A stretch of 10,362 nt of DNA, from positions 1 to 10,362 of the forward strand of contig JACOUJ010000226.1 of NCBI GenBank assembly GCA_016177865.1. The letters are read 5' to 3'. The position numbers and the translations under genes were made by a program. The notes beneath the pieces are model-generated. The model was not told where the DNA came from and ran no database searches. It worked only from the letters and a program-made list of their open reading frames with translations. Position 1 is the first letter of the stretch. Every line of letters begins with the position of its first letter. Positions 1-6,995 of this stretch are shown here, piece by piece. This DNA is from Candidatus Rokuibacteriota bacterium. Its GTDB lineage: Bacteria > Methylomirabilota > Methylomirabilia > Rokubacteriales > JACOUJ01.

Positions 1-2
1 CG

Positions 3-217
3 AGCTCACCGGTCACTGCCGGGTGCATGTGCCGGACCGTGACCCCCGAACCTTTCCCCCTCTATCTCCCGATCGCCGAAGCCCGCCCGCTGCGACCCGG
101 CGGCACCCATGGGCTCAGCAAGCAGCTCGACGAGGGCATCGCGTAGAGCCTCGCTCGACGGAACGCGTGGCGGTCGTCTGCCTGGGACCGCCCCTGGTGA
201 TTTTCCCGGAGGTCTGA
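3..217 (+). pseudogene. Relic of an NAD-dependent epimerase/dehydratase (internal fragment, frameshifted)
   Basis: Frame 3 reads TPEPFPLYLPIAEARPLRP followed by GLSKQLDEGIA and then a TAG at 144-146. Frame 2 then continues with RVAVVCLGPPLVIFPEV and a TGA at 215-217. In order, these match the mid-part of extended short-chain dehydrogenases of the NAD-dependent epimerase/dehydratase type: the 'LPI-E-HPLRP---YGLSK' segment with its catalytic YxxxK, then the 'R-VCLRPP-V-FPE' strand. The catalytic tyrosine position here reads H (THGLSK), so even the conserved YxxxK is damaged. A stop and a frame change separate the two halves. The 5' part lies outside the window, and no convincing C-terminal continuation is visible. 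The match is from motif memory. A sequencing error could explain one frameshift but not the lost tyrosine. Confidence 0.55.
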
Positions 218-642
218 GGAGACGTGATCGTTCAACTCGGCGACCCGGTAAATCCTGGCTGCACTCCCGACGCGACCGTGCCTCGGGATCGCCCCCCGGA
301 GCCGGATCGTAGGCGCTCCCCGCGTCCGTCCCCCACGGCGCCACCAGCCACGCCAAGCATAGCCCACCCGGACGCGGTGCACCAGGCAGGTGGTCGCCGA
401 GCCCATGGCGGCGCCCTCGGGAGCCCGCCAGGGCGCATCCGGAACCCGAGGAGAACCCAAGGATGCCGCTGGCTGAGGGCCGGTCAGGGGCCGGCGGGCA
501 GACTCCGGCCGACCCGTCCGGGTGACCGGGTCACGGCGCAGTCTCGGCGGCGACGACCGGGCGCGGCGGCGGCTCCGACAGCCGTCGTGACCGAGACGGG
601 AGCCGAGCTCCTCACCAGGACCGTTCGCGCCCGCATCGTGAA
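218..642. other. Gene-free stretch between epimerase relic and M20 gene
   Basis: I see no supported gene in this GC-rich stretch. The open frames on both strands are proline/arginine/alanine-rich and lack recognisable motifs. The first ~100 bases may hold eroded C-terminal epimerase sequence, since one frame has WLHSRRDRA where the family has a 'WSYVDARD-A' segment, but this is weak. A 13-base palindrome lies at 522-534. Any promoter for the M20 gene should also lie here, but I could not pick one with confidence. Confidence 0.4.
522..534. promoter_or_regulatory. Perfect 6+1+6 palindrome, possible operator
   Basis: GTGACCGGGTCAC is a perfect inverted repeat with a single central base. It sits about 108 bases upstream of the M20 GTG start. 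It could be a dimeric regulator site, but in DNA this GC-rich a short palindrome may arise by chance. No regulator gene is visible nearby. Confidence 0.2.
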
Positions 643-1896
643 GTGAGCCGACCGTCATCGCGAGTGCCAGCGGCTGCGCCGGCGACCATTTCGCCAAGGC
701 TGGCGCGGAAGATGCGCGACGTCCGGCGGGCTATCCACGCGAATCCCGAGCTCTCCCACGAGGAGACGGCGACGGCCGCCCTCGTGCGGCGGGAGCTGGT
801 CGCGGCCGGACTCCGCGAGATCGAGGCGGTGGCGGGAACCGGCCTCTTGGTCACCATTCGGGGGCGGCGGAGCGGACGAGCGCTCGCGCTCCGCGCGGAC
901 CTGGACGCGCTGCCGCTGGTCGAGGCGTCATCGGTCCCGTTCGCCTCGAGGCGGCCGGGCGTGATGCACGCCTGCGGGCACGACGCGCACACCGCGATCC
1001 TGCTCGGCGTGGCGATCGCCCTGCACGGGCAGCGTGAGCGCCTGCGAGGTTCCGTGACGTGCGTCTTCCAGCCGGCCGAGGAGTCCGAGCCCCTCGGGGC
1101 CCGCCAGATCGCGGAGGCGGGGCACCTCAAGGGCATCGACGCGATCCTGGCGCTCCACGTGGACCCCGGCCTCCCGGTGGGCCAGATCGGCGTCCGATCG
1201 GGTCCGTTCATGGCGGGCGCCGATTCGCTGCAGATCACCATTCGGGGCCGGGGCGGACACGGCGGCCTCCCGCATCTCGGGGTCGACGCGATCGCGGTCG
1301 CGGCTGCGGTCATCCAGGAGCTCCAGCAGATCGCGAGCCGGCGCATCGATCCGCTGGAACCCGTGGTGCTCACCATCGGAAGGATCGAAGGCGGGACCGC
1401 GCCGAACATCCTCGCCGACCACGTCCTCCTCGAAGGGACCGTCCGCGCGCTCGATGAGCGGGTCCGCCTTCGCGTCCGGGCGATGATCCGGGACGTCGTG
1501 GGCGGGGTCGCCCGCGCCCATGGAGCAGCGGGCACGGTCGAAGTGCTCCCGGGCGAGCCGGTCCTGCGCAATGACGAAGCGCTGACGGATCTGATCCGAG
1601 GCGCCGTCCGCGACGTGCTCGGTCCGGCCGCGCTTCACGAGATGCCGCGGCCCGAGCTGATTGCCGAGGACTTCGCCTTCTATCTCGAGCGCGTGCCCGG
1701 GGCGATGTTCCGCCTCGGCGTGGGGAGCCCCGCAAAGGGCATCGTGCATCCGCTGCACCACCCCGGATTCGCGCTCGACGAGAAGGCCCTCCCGATCGGA
1801 GCCGGCGTGCTCCTGGGCGCGGTATGGCGGTTTCTCGAAGCAGGGACGGTCGAGCTCCCTCACAGCCGGCCGCGGAGGCGCGAAGGCGGGCGGTGA
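643..1896 (+). CDS. M20 family metallopeptidase / N-acyl-amino-acid amidohydrolase (hippurate hydrolase-like)
   Basis: This 417-residue cytosolic hydrolase belongs to peptidase family M20 (HipO/YxeP/IAA-amino-acid hydrolase group), which cleaves the amide bond of N-acyl amino acids or related conjugates using two divalent metals. The visible signature is HACGHDAH at residues 109-116, giving ligands C111 and H113. QPAEE follows, with catalytic E146 and ligand E147, then H172 in LHVDP, and the late histidines at 372-373 in LHHPGF. The dimerisation ('lid') domain runs from about residue 190 to 300 with RGRGGHGGLPH, GGTAPNILAD and EGTVRAL. IAEDFAFY near residue 345 is also typical. Length is normal and nothing is broken. 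The GTG start has no clear Shine-Dalgarno. Alternatives are GTG 664 or ATG 712, just before the conserved RRAIHANPELSHEE region. Substrate is unknown. The next gene is another amidohydrolase-type enzyme on the same strand. Confidence 0.93.
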   Translation: MSRPSSRVPAAAPATISPRLARKMRDVRRAIHANPELSHEETATAALVRRELVAAGLREIEAVAGTGLLVTIRGRRSGRALALRADLDALPLVEASSVPFASRRPGVMHACGHDAHTAILLGVAIALHGQRERLRGSVTCVFQPAEESEPLGARQIAEAGHLKGIDAILALHVDPGLPVGQIGVRSGPFMAGADSLQITIRGRGGHGGLPHLGVDAIAVAAAVIQELQQIASRRIDPLEPVVLTIGRIEGGTAPNILADHVLLEGTVRALDERVRLRVRAMIRDVVGGVARAHGAAGTVEVLPGEPVLRNDEALTDLIRGAVRDVLGPAALHEMPRPELIAEDFAFYLERVPGAMFRLGVGSPAKGIVHPLHHPGFALDEKALPIGAGVLLGAVWRFLEAGTVELPHSRPRRREGGR

Positions 1897-2095
1897 CTCC
1901 GGTGCGACAGCGCCAACTGACTTCTCGATGAGGAAATGGGGCCGCCAGCTGCCCGGCCTGCCGCAATGGATATCGGCGCCGGCCGGAGAGCGGCCCGCGC
2001 TGTGCTCACAGGCGGTCCTGGAGGTGTGATGCGGGCCGGTCTCGATCATTGCCCTCATGTCGTGGGCGTCATGATTCGCGGCGAAGGAGGGCCGA
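1897..2095. other. Intergenic gap between the two hydrolases
   Basis: About 200 bases with no supported ORF. No strong terminator hairpin is visible, so co-transcription of the two hydrolase genes is possible but unproven. A strong ribosome-binding site occupies its end. Confidence 0.4.
2084..2090 (+). promoter_or_regulatory. Shine-Dalgarno of the M24 gene
   Basis: AAGGAGG ends five bases before the ATG at 2096. It is the strongest ribosome-binding site I found ahead of a gene here and fixes this start. Confidence 0.75.
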
Positions 2096-3259
2096 ATGCA
2101 GACCAAAAGTGAACTGGTGTTCCCGATGGCGGAGTATGAGCGCCGGTTGAGGCGTCTTCGCGCGCTGATGGAGCAACGCGGGATGGATGCGGTGATTCTC
2201 ACGATGCCCCACGACCTCTTCTACCTCACCGGGTACCAGACCCCCGGGTACTACTGGTTCCAGGCCTTGGTGGTTCCCCTCGAGAAGGAACCATTCATGG
2301 TCACCCGGCGTCTGGAGTCCTCCAACATTTCCGCTCGGACGTGGATCAGAGAGAGCCGCCCGTACCACGATTTCGACAACCCACCACGAGTCCTGGCCGA
2401 TGCCATTGCCGAATTCGGCTTGGCGCATGCCCGGCTGGGCTATGATCGCGACGCCTATTTCTTCCGCGCATTCGAACGGGAGACCGTGAAGGCGACGTTG
2501 CCCAACGCGACGTTCGTGAACTGCACGGGCATCGTCGAACAGCTACGGCTGGTCAAGTCTGACGCAGAGATCGCCAAGATGGAACAGGCGGCACGGGCAA
2601 CGGAAGCCGGCATGCGGGCGGGGATCCAAGCGGTTGCGGTCGGCGTCTCGGAGAATGACATCGCGGCGGCGATCTACGATGGCATGTTGCGCGCGGGGTC
2701 CGAATGGCCCGCCATGGCGCCCTTTGTCGCCTCGGGCTGGCGCGGCGCGCTCGGTCACGCCACCTGGGAACGGCGGGTGGTCGAGAAGACCGATTACGTA
2801 TTTCTCGAGGTCGCGGGATGCTACAACCGCTATCACGCGGCCATGATGCGCACCGTCATGGTCGGCGAGACCCGGAAGCCGATTGTCGAGGCCGAGAAGG
2901 TCTGCCTGGAGGCGGTGGAGACGACGATGGGGGCGATCAAGCCAGGTGTCCCCGCGTCCGAGATCGACGCGATCGCGCGAAAGGTCATTGCGGCGGGGGC
3001 GCCGAACGCCGAACAGGCGTCGCGGACCGCCTATTCCATCGGCATCGGATTTCCCCCGGATTGGGGCGAGGGCCACATCCTGAGCATGGTCAAGGGGCAG
3101 GACCGGCCGCTGGAGCGGAACATGACCTTCCACCTCATCCCATGGGTTCAGGTGCCCGGTCACGGCGGTGTCGGTCTGACCGAAACCATCGTCGTGACTG
3201 ATACCGGATGCCGTAGCCTGTTCAATTTCGAGCGCCGTGTCTTCCAGGCGCCGGCCTGA
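2096..3259 (+). CDS. M24 family creatinase-like hydrolase (ectoine hydrolase/DoeA-EutD type)
   Basis: A 387-residue two-domain 'pita-bread' protein: an N-terminal creatinase domain (about 15-150, with MDAVILTMPHDLFYLTGY) and a C-terminal M24 domain. The five metal ligands of methionine/proline aminopeptidases (D, D, H, E, E) are mostly missing. The first aspartate is E238 (VFLEVAG), the second is A249 (RYHAAMMRT), the third and fourth positions are non-ligands, and only E363 (GLTETIVVT) remains. H221 (ALGHATW) matches the catalytic histidine position of creatinase. This pattern, plus IGIGFPPDWGE, is known from metal-independent creatinase and ectoine hydrolase, which open C-N bonds in small molecules rather than cleave peptides. 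Substrate is an inference: ectoine/hydroxyectoine, creatine or a similar amidine. I do not see doeB or doeC beside it. A typical Shine-Dalgarno precedes the ATG. Pairing with the M20 amidohydrolase supports a catabolic role. Confidence 0.85.
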   Translation: MQTKSELVFPMAEYERRLRRLRALMEQRGMDAVILTMPHDLFYLTGYQTPGYYWFQALVVPLEKEPFMVTRRLESSNISARTWIRESRPYHDFDNPPRVLADAIAEFGLAHARLGYDRDAYFFRAFERETVKATLPNATFVNCTGIVEQLRLVKSDAEIAKMEQAARATEAGMRAGIQAVAVGVSENDIAAAIYDGMLRAGSEWPAMAPFVASGWRGALGHATWERRVVEKTDYVFLEVAGCYNRYHAAMMRTVMVGETRKPIVEAEKVCLEAVETTMGAIKPGVPASEIDAIARKVIAAGAPNAEQASRTAYSIGIGFPPDWGEGHILSMVKGQDRPLERNMTFHLIPWVQVPGHGGVGLTETIVVTDTGCRSLFNFERRVFQAPA

Positions 3260-3484
3260 TGCCACGTGGGCTTGGCCATCGGCGGGCGGCGCTCAGCCGC
3301 GGCCTCGACCGGACGCCGGAGAATGTCGGCGCCGCTGCAGTGGCCACGCTGCACCTTGAGCGGCTCTGCCGGTTTCTCGGGTGTGGGGGAGGGGAGTTTC
3401 TAGCGCTGGGCGAACTGCCGCAGGGCGGGGAAGCGAAGGGCTCGATTTTCCGTCCTCGACCTCCGTGAACTGCGGAAGTTGGGC
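3260..3484. other. Convergent intergenic region
   Basis: This lies between the 3' ends of the M24 gene (plus) and the AlkB-like gene (minus). A 69-codon open frame starting at 3259 has no recognisable motif or ribosome-binding site, and I do not support it as a gene. No clear bidirectional terminator with a T tract is visible. Confidence 0.4.
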
Positions 3485-4069
3485 TCACGGCGGCCGGAGC
3501 AGCCGGCGGAAGGTCAGGCTGATCCGCTCGCTCTGAAGCCCGGGCTGGCGCGGCACGCCGTGCATGTAGTGACGCTGGCACGTGCCGCCCATGACGAGGA
3601 GGCTGCCGTGACTGAGGTCCAGGTCGTGCCGCTGTGGCGCGCCCTTGCGGCGGGGTCTGATGACGAGCCGGCGGGACGTACCGAGCGACACGATCGCGAC
3701 CACCGGGTCTTCGCCGAGCTCGGGCTCGTCGTCGGCGTGGAGCCCCATGCTGTCATCGCCGCTCCGGTAGCGGTTGGCGAGGACGTGGTTGAAGGGCACG
3801 TTTGCCCGCTCGCGGACGCGCGCGAGGAGCCGCTGCGCCGCCGGCGTGAAGGGTCGTGGCTCGAGCGTCTGCCCCGAGTAGCGATAGCCGACGTCGCCGG
3901 CCCAGGCGATGAGGCGGGGCTGGAGGATCCTCTGCCCGAAGAGCACGATCTCCCGTTGCTCCCAGCCCAGCTCATCGCGGAGCGCCGCCAGCAGGCTGTC
4001 GGCCTCCTCGGGCGGGAGCCACCCGGGCTCGTGGTCGAGCCAGGCGCCGAATACGAGAGGAATGCGCAT
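3485..4069 (-). CDS. AlkB-like 2-oxoglutarate/Fe(II)-dependent dioxygenase (nucleic-acid demethylase)
   Basis: A 194-residue protein of the AlkB/ALKBH2-3 type, which oxidatively removes alkyl groups such as 1-methyladenine and 3-methylcytosine from DNA or RNA using iron and 2-oxoglutarate. The N-terminal part has LPPEEADSLLAAL and the family segment IVLFGQRILQPRLIAW, then GYRYSGQTLEPRPFTP near residues 61-76. NHVLANRY at 94-101 leads to the iron motif HADDEPELG, with H111 and D113. The third ligand is H170 in HYMHGVP. RISLTFR at 182-188 supplies the arginines that bind 2-oxoglutarate. All key residues are present and the length is normal for bacterial ALKBH2-like proteins. There is no strong Shine-Dalgarno before the ATG. 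It stands alone on the minus strand, with no ada or alkA beside it. Confidence 0.93.
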   Translation of the reverse strand: MRIPLVFGAWLDHEPGWLPPEEADSLLAALRDELGWEQREIVLFGQRILQPRLIAWAGDVGYRYSGQTLEPRPFTPAAQRLLARVRERANVPFNHVLANRYRSGDDSMGLHADDEPELGEDPVVAIVSLGTSRRLVIRPRRKGAPQRHDLDLSHGSLLVMGGTCQRHYMHGVPRQPGLQSERISLTFRRLLRPP

Positions 4070-4597
4070 GTCGATCGGGCCGCCGCGGCTCCGTCAACTG
4101 TACACCGAGCCACCTGGGCCGCCTCTCCCTTGAGACCGCCACGCGCGCGCGGCGGTCGCCGGCAGCGCTGCCCGCGCGGGCGCAGCGGGTGGGCATCCAC
4201 ACGGTCCGATCAAGTCGGTCGGTACTCCCGACGACCACACCGGTCTGGGCGACAGGCTGGCGTTGGCCTCGCCCCGCCGCTTGTCAGGGCTGACTCCCCG
4301 ACGCCGGCTCCGGGGTAGGAGCCGGCTTCGCGGGCAGCGGCGTCCACCAAGAGAACGTCAACCCAACGGCCACCCCGCCCGCCTCCTGGGATCCCGTCCA
4401 CGTTCCCTGGTCCGCCTCGGCTCGCGGAGGTCCGGCACGATTCACTGCGCCCGCGCCCCGGGCTGGCCAGTATGCGGTCAGCGCTGGCTAGGAACTGATC
4501 AGCGGGGACCCGTGCCGGGAGGCGAAAATCGAGGAAAATCGCAGACTTTTGCTTGTGCTTGCGCCCTGGCACGTGGACTGCTTGGACTGGGCGGCGT
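4070..4597. other. Long gene-free stretch with one strong hairpin
   Basis: About 530 bases lie between the start of the AlkB-like gene (minus) and the first small arginine-rich gene (plus), so promoters for both should lie here. The only structure I can support is the inverted repeat at 4303-4326. The last 80 bases before the plus-strand gene are relatively A/T-rich, with a repeated GAAAATCG (around 4523-4540). No motif-bearing ORF was found. Confidence 0.4.
4303..4326. terminator. Perfect 9-bp stem hairpin, possible terminator
   Basis: GCCGGCTCC and GGAGCCGGC flank a six-base loop (GGGGTA). There is no following T run on either strand, so it is terminator-like rather than a classic intrinsic terminator. 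It could equally act in a leader transcript. Confidence 0.35.
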
Positions 4598-4855
4598 ATG
4601 TACCGTCGTCAGCGCCTCATCATCGTCCGCCGAGGGGCAACCGAGCTGTTTCAGGAGCTCCAGGCTTACTTTGCGAGCGATCCCAATACCCAGGTGATAT
4701 CGGATCGGCGCGGTGGTGACGAGCGCCGGAAGGTTGTTCAAGCCGTTCCCGGCGAGCGTCGGCGCGGCCAGCGGCGGATGCCCGTTGACCCGACCATCTT
4801 GGAGACTCGCGGGTTCTTCGTGACTCGCGCCGCGGGCCGGGGTGGCCGCGGGTGA
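4598..4855 (+). CDS. Small arginine-rich protein, copy A (IVRRG/DRR/ERRRG family)
   Basis: An 85-residue basic protein of unknown function. Residues 6-13 (RLIIVRRG) look like a beta strand, ELFQELQAYF (16-25) an amphipathic helix, and TQVISDRR (31-38) a second strand leading into the first arginine block DRRGGDERR. The second block, ERRRGQRR, is at 53-60, and GFFVTRA near residue 72 suggests a final strand. RRG at 11-13 and DRR at 36-38 have the same numbering as in the copy at 7315, which shows homology rather than shared composition. The ATG at 4598 is chosen because it gives the same N-terminal length as that copy. No clear Shine-Dalgarno is present. It has no signal peptide or membrane segment. 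The next gene on the same strand is a second family member. Nucleic-acid binding is a guess from charge only. Confidence 0.75.
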   Translation: MYRRQRLIIVRRGATELFQELQAYFASDPNTQVISDRRGGDERRKVVQAVPGERRRGQRRMPVDPTILETRGFFVTRAAGRGGRG

Positions 4856-4938
4856 AGAGGTCCTAGATGTGCCCGAGCTCAAGAGGGGCCGCTAGCGGGC
4901 CCTTGCCGTAAGTCAGTCTCAGAGCCCGATAGCACGAA

Positions 4939-5433
4939 ATGCCTCAATGGCTCATCGTCGTCCAGCAATACGAGCGCGAACTCTACAACGTTCTGCGACA
5001 GAGCTTCAGAGAGGATGCGCCTGTTGCGGTGATCTACGAGCGTCGGCTGCGAGAGCGCCGCCGTGGGAGTATCGCGCCACGAGGTGATCGTCGCCGAGGG
5101 GATCGACGACAACGACGAGCGAGCGCGTCGCTCTACGAAGTCAAGGTATTGCGCATCGACGAACCTCAGGAATCCGGCGCCGGGCTGTCGGGCAGGGCGG
5201 GTGCTCAGGCCGGCCTCGGCGCTGCGACCAAACCGTGCCCCGAATGCGGTCTGGTTCTGCAGTTTGAGATGCCACGATTCCCGCAGCCCCCTTCTCGCCT
5301 GGAAATCGAAGCAATTCACATAGTCTCAGCCTCGGGCGTCCAGCACTACGTCGACATTCAAGCGTTCACGGCTTCGGGTCGGCCGCTCCTAGTCCAACGA
5401 AGCCCGGTACGGCGCCACGGCGCTGGGCAGTAG
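4939..5433 (+). CDS. Arginine-rich family protein, copy B, with C-terminal extension
   Basis: A 164-residue protein that begins like copy A: WLIVV (strand), ELYNVLRQSF (helix), VAVIYERR (strand, 29-36), RERRR, and the second block DRRRGDRR at 50-57. The conserved RRG after the first strand is replaced by QQY. After residue 65 it departs from the family and adds about 100 residues. These include a single CPEC motif (C100, C103), which is too little for a full zinc ribbon alone, and a segment LEIEAIHIVSASGVQHYVDI that looks beta-rich. It lies 83 bases downstream of copy A on the same strand, so the two may be co-transcribed. The intervening DNA holds the palindrome CCGCTAGCGG. No Shine-Dalgarno is evident. 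Its function is unknown. The C-terminal part could be a separate domain, or an old fusion with other coding sequence. Confidence 0.65.
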   Translation: MPQWLIVVQQYERELYNVLRQSFREDAPVAVIYERRLRERRRGSIAPRGDRRRGDRRQRRASASLYEVKVLRIDEPQESGAGLSGRAGAQAGLGAATKPCPECGLVLQFEMPRFPQPPSRLEIEAIHIVSASGVQHYVDIQAFTASGRPLLVQRSPVRRHGAGQ

Positions 5434-5487
5434 ACCTCCGGCGGCTCCCGTCACAGAGTCCTGTACCGGACTGCACGGGCTCGCCCC

Positions 5488-5652
5488 GTGGAGGTCAAGG
5501 AGGTCCTGCGGTTGTGGCTGGGGGGCGTCCCCAAGAAGCGGATCGCCGCCCAGCTCGGGCTCAACGTCAAGACGGTGCGGCGGTACCTCGCCGCCTCCCC
5601 TGGGCGCCGACCGTTCAAGCGAATTCCGTTTGCGTTCCCACCGTATCGATGA
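5488..5652 (+). pseudogene. IS21-family transposase (IstA) N-terminal remnant
   Basis: From the GTG at 5488 the frame reads VEVKEVLRLWLGG, then KKRIAAQLGLNVKTVRRYLA, then ends at TGA 5650-5652. This is the typical N-terminal helix-turn-helix of IS21-family IstA transposases, which bind the element ends. Only about 54 codons remain. The DDE catalytic core and the IstB ATPase gene are absent. The frame is open upstream of the GTG (VLYRTARARP), so the true start is uncertain. The final 18 residues (after YLAASPGRR) no longer look like IstA, so the break point is near 5605. It is a non-functional leftover marking a past insertion next to the arginine-rich pair. Confidence 0.75.
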
Positions 5653-6225
5653 TCGGTCCGAGCTACCGGGCCGAACAGACCCGGTCCGGACGCGTCACGC
5701 TCGCAATCCCCAGCCGGTCAACACGGTATCCGGCCACTTCACCACCGTGGCTCCCTATGGGTGACCGACCGTCTCAGCATCCCCGGAGAACCCGGTGGCG
5801 TTGTTCTGCACCACGGTCCTAGGGATACGGCGCGTTATAAAGCCCGAAGATAGGCGGTAGCTGGCGCCGAAGTCTCTACCCCCCGACGCCTTCCTGTTTT
5901 GGGCCCGGGTAGCGTAGGACGCCCCGGACCATCCAGGCCAGCTGCGCCCCTGCAACGCTCTTCCGATAGAGGAACGGCGCCTCCACAGGGTTCGCAGAAT
6001 TCCGATCTCGGCCCGGGAGAACCTTCCCGCATCGGCGGGGATTTTGCCAACTTCCGTACGTGCCGACCTCGGGCACGGACCTTGCTGGGAGAGACACGGC
6101 GAGAGGCTGCAGCGGGTGCGCTGGCGTGCGCTAAGGGACGGCCGGGGAGGTCGGCGTCCCTGCGAAAGACGCTAAGAGCCCGGTGCTGTGAGGGCGGCCC
6201 CCTCGGTTACCCGGGTCTCCGGCGG
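5653..6225. other. Unassigned stretch, probably degraded sequence
   Basis: About 570 bases with no frame I can support. Several open frames of 65-135 codons overlap on both strands, but none shows a motif or ribosome-binding site. It follows an IS21 stub directly, so it may be eroded mobile-element or host sequence. No element ends or target-site duplications could be identified. Confidence 0.4.
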
Positions 6226-6309
6226 ATGCCACCGCGCTGCTGTCCGTGCTGCGGCCGCGTGCTCTCCAGATCGGACTCCGCGAAGGAGGCTTACGGCGCC
6301 TGCCGATGA
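6226..6309 (+). CDS. Cysteine-rich mini-ORF (27 aa), possibly truncated zinc-finger protein
   Basis: The frame reads MPPRCCPCCGRVLSRS, then SAKEAYGACR, and stops at TGA 6307-6309. The CPCCGR pair followed by a cysteine about 17 residues later resembles a small treble-clef or zinc-ribbon knuckle in which a fourth cysteine would be expected about three residues after the last one. The stop removes it. It ends seven bases before the next ATG, so the two are tightly spaced, and the original protein may have run on into or alongside that gene. The frame is open upstream to 5899 without a better start, and no Shine-Dalgarno is visible. I cannot tell whether it is a functional small protein or the tail of a broken one. 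Confidence 0.35.
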   Translation: MPPRCCPCCGRVLSRSDSAKEAYGACR

Positions 6310-6316
6310 GGTGGCT

Positions 6317-6715
6317 ATGAGCATGAAGCGTTGGGAGCAGCGGATCGAGGAGGCTCGGGACCAAAGAGTGCTGGGTTTGTTCGCCTACCCGCGGTTCACC
6401 GCGGAAGATCGAAGGCTGGCGGCCGAGTGGATGACGTGCGCAGTGGGCGAGGTGCGCAAGCGATATGGGATCCGGATGGATCGGATCCTCGGTCGCCTCG
6501 GCACGGAGTTCTACCGGGCCGTCTATCGGAACCAGGCGGATCGTGCCGCTGAACTACGCGAGGCAATTGACGAATATGCGCTGACACGGAAGCGACAGGA
6601 CTGGGAGCGGAAGTCCGCACTCCGCGATCCCATCCCGCGCGGTGCGCCGAGTGTCGAGCTTCCAGAGGCTCCGTCCGCCGCGGCCTCTCGCGTTCGTCCG
6701 GTTCGAGGAAGATGA
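6317..6715 (+). CDS. Conserved-looking hypothetical protein, helical, 132 aa
   Basis: I do not recognise a named family. The protein is charged and mostly helical: MKRWEQRIEEARDQR at the start, then FTAEDRRLAAEWMTCAVGEV, RYGIRMDRILGRLGTEFYRA, and QADRAAELREAIDEYA with RKRQDWERKS near residue 91-100. The C-terminal 30 residues are proline/arginine-rich and probably disordered. There is no signal peptide or membrane segment. Two starts are possible, ATG 6317 and ATG 6323. The GAGGTGG at 6308-6314 is only two bases from the first but eight from the second, so 6323 may be the real start. A longer frame opens at 6188 but overlaps the cysteine-rich mini-ORF and looks non-coding there. Codon use and its regular helical patterns make it a convincing gene. 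Its TGA overlaps a downstream ATG (ATGA). Confidence 0.7.
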   Translation: MSMKRWEQRIEEARDQRVLGLFAYPRFTAEDRRLAAEWMTCAVGEVRKRYGIRMDRILGRLGTEFYRAVYRNQADRAAELREAIDEYALTRKRQDWERKSALRDPIPRGAPSVELPEAPSAAASRVRPVRGR

Positions 6716-6876
6716 GGGTGAGATGCCGCAGTTCGGTAGCCCTGTCTGCGGCTCCAAGCACAACGTGTTCGCGACTCGCGGCCGCGCGCGCCGCGTTGCG
6801 AGAAGCGCAGCGGGCGGAGTTGGGCCAACCGCTGGCGCTCCATGCCGTCGCGAACTCGCGGAGATTAGGCGACTAA
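6712..6876 (+). CDS. Small ORF (54 aa) overlapping the preceding stop
   Basis: The ATG at 6712 overlaps the stop of the upstream gene (ATGA), a classic coupling arrangement, and GAGGAAG lies just before it. The product ends with LREAQRAELGQPLALHAVA, then NSRRLGD and a TAA at 6874-6876. The second half has the alternating pattern of a real helix, while the first half (SSVALSAAPSTTCSRLAAA) could pass for a weak signal-like or disordered stretch. No family is recognised. A competing frame, ATG 6723 to 6908, is longer but less protein-like. Function is unknown, and it could be a decayed C-terminal piece of a larger gene. Confidence 0.4.
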   Translation: MRVRCRSSVALSAAPSTTCSRLAAARAALREAQRAELGQPLALHAVANSRRLGD

Positions 6877-6912
6877 CGAAGCTGCGCCTCAAACCGACGA
6901 GTCAATGAAGAA

Positions 6913-6948
6913 CGTCCGCCGAGAGAGCGGTGAGGCTTCTCTCGGACG
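6913..6948. terminator. Bulged hairpin after the small-ORF cluster
   Basis: CGTCCG-CCG-AGAGA pairs with TCTCTCGGACG: eleven base pairs with a three-base bulge and a loop of about eleven bases. It lies after the last ORF of the 6226-6876 cluster and before the next ribosome-binding site, as expected for a transcript end, but has no T run. Confidence 0.35.
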
Positions 6949-6995
6949 CCGTTGGGTGGTATCTCTTCCTTGGCTTCCACGCCGAGGAGGAGCCC

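Noticed and set aside
928..2202. Long minus-strand open frame (424 codons)
   Set aside because: It is the antisense shadow of the clearly coding M20 gene, caused by high GC. It has no motif of its own and crosses the gene end and spacer.
2543..3265. Minus-strand open frame of 240 codons
   Set aside because: It is opposite the M24 gene, whose family motifs and ribosome-binding site are clear.
3479..4318. Plus-strand open frame of 279 codons
   Set aside because: It is antisense to the AlkB-like gene, which has all catalytic residues. The plus frame has no recognisable domain.
4885..4903. Terminator between arginine-rich copies A and B
   Set aside because: The CCGCTAGCGG palindrome with short flanking pairs leaves only a very short stem once a loop is allowed, and has no T run.
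5755..5955. Minus-strand frame ending VVQNNATGFSGDAETVGHP
   Set aside because: The tail looks somewhat protein-like, but I recognise no family, the N-terminal half is low-complexity and there is no ribosome-binding site.
6723..6908. 61-codon plus-strand ORF (MPQFGSPVCGSKHNVF start)
   Set aside because: It competes with the 6712-6876 frame, which has the ATGA overlap and more protein-like second half. Kept as an alternative only.
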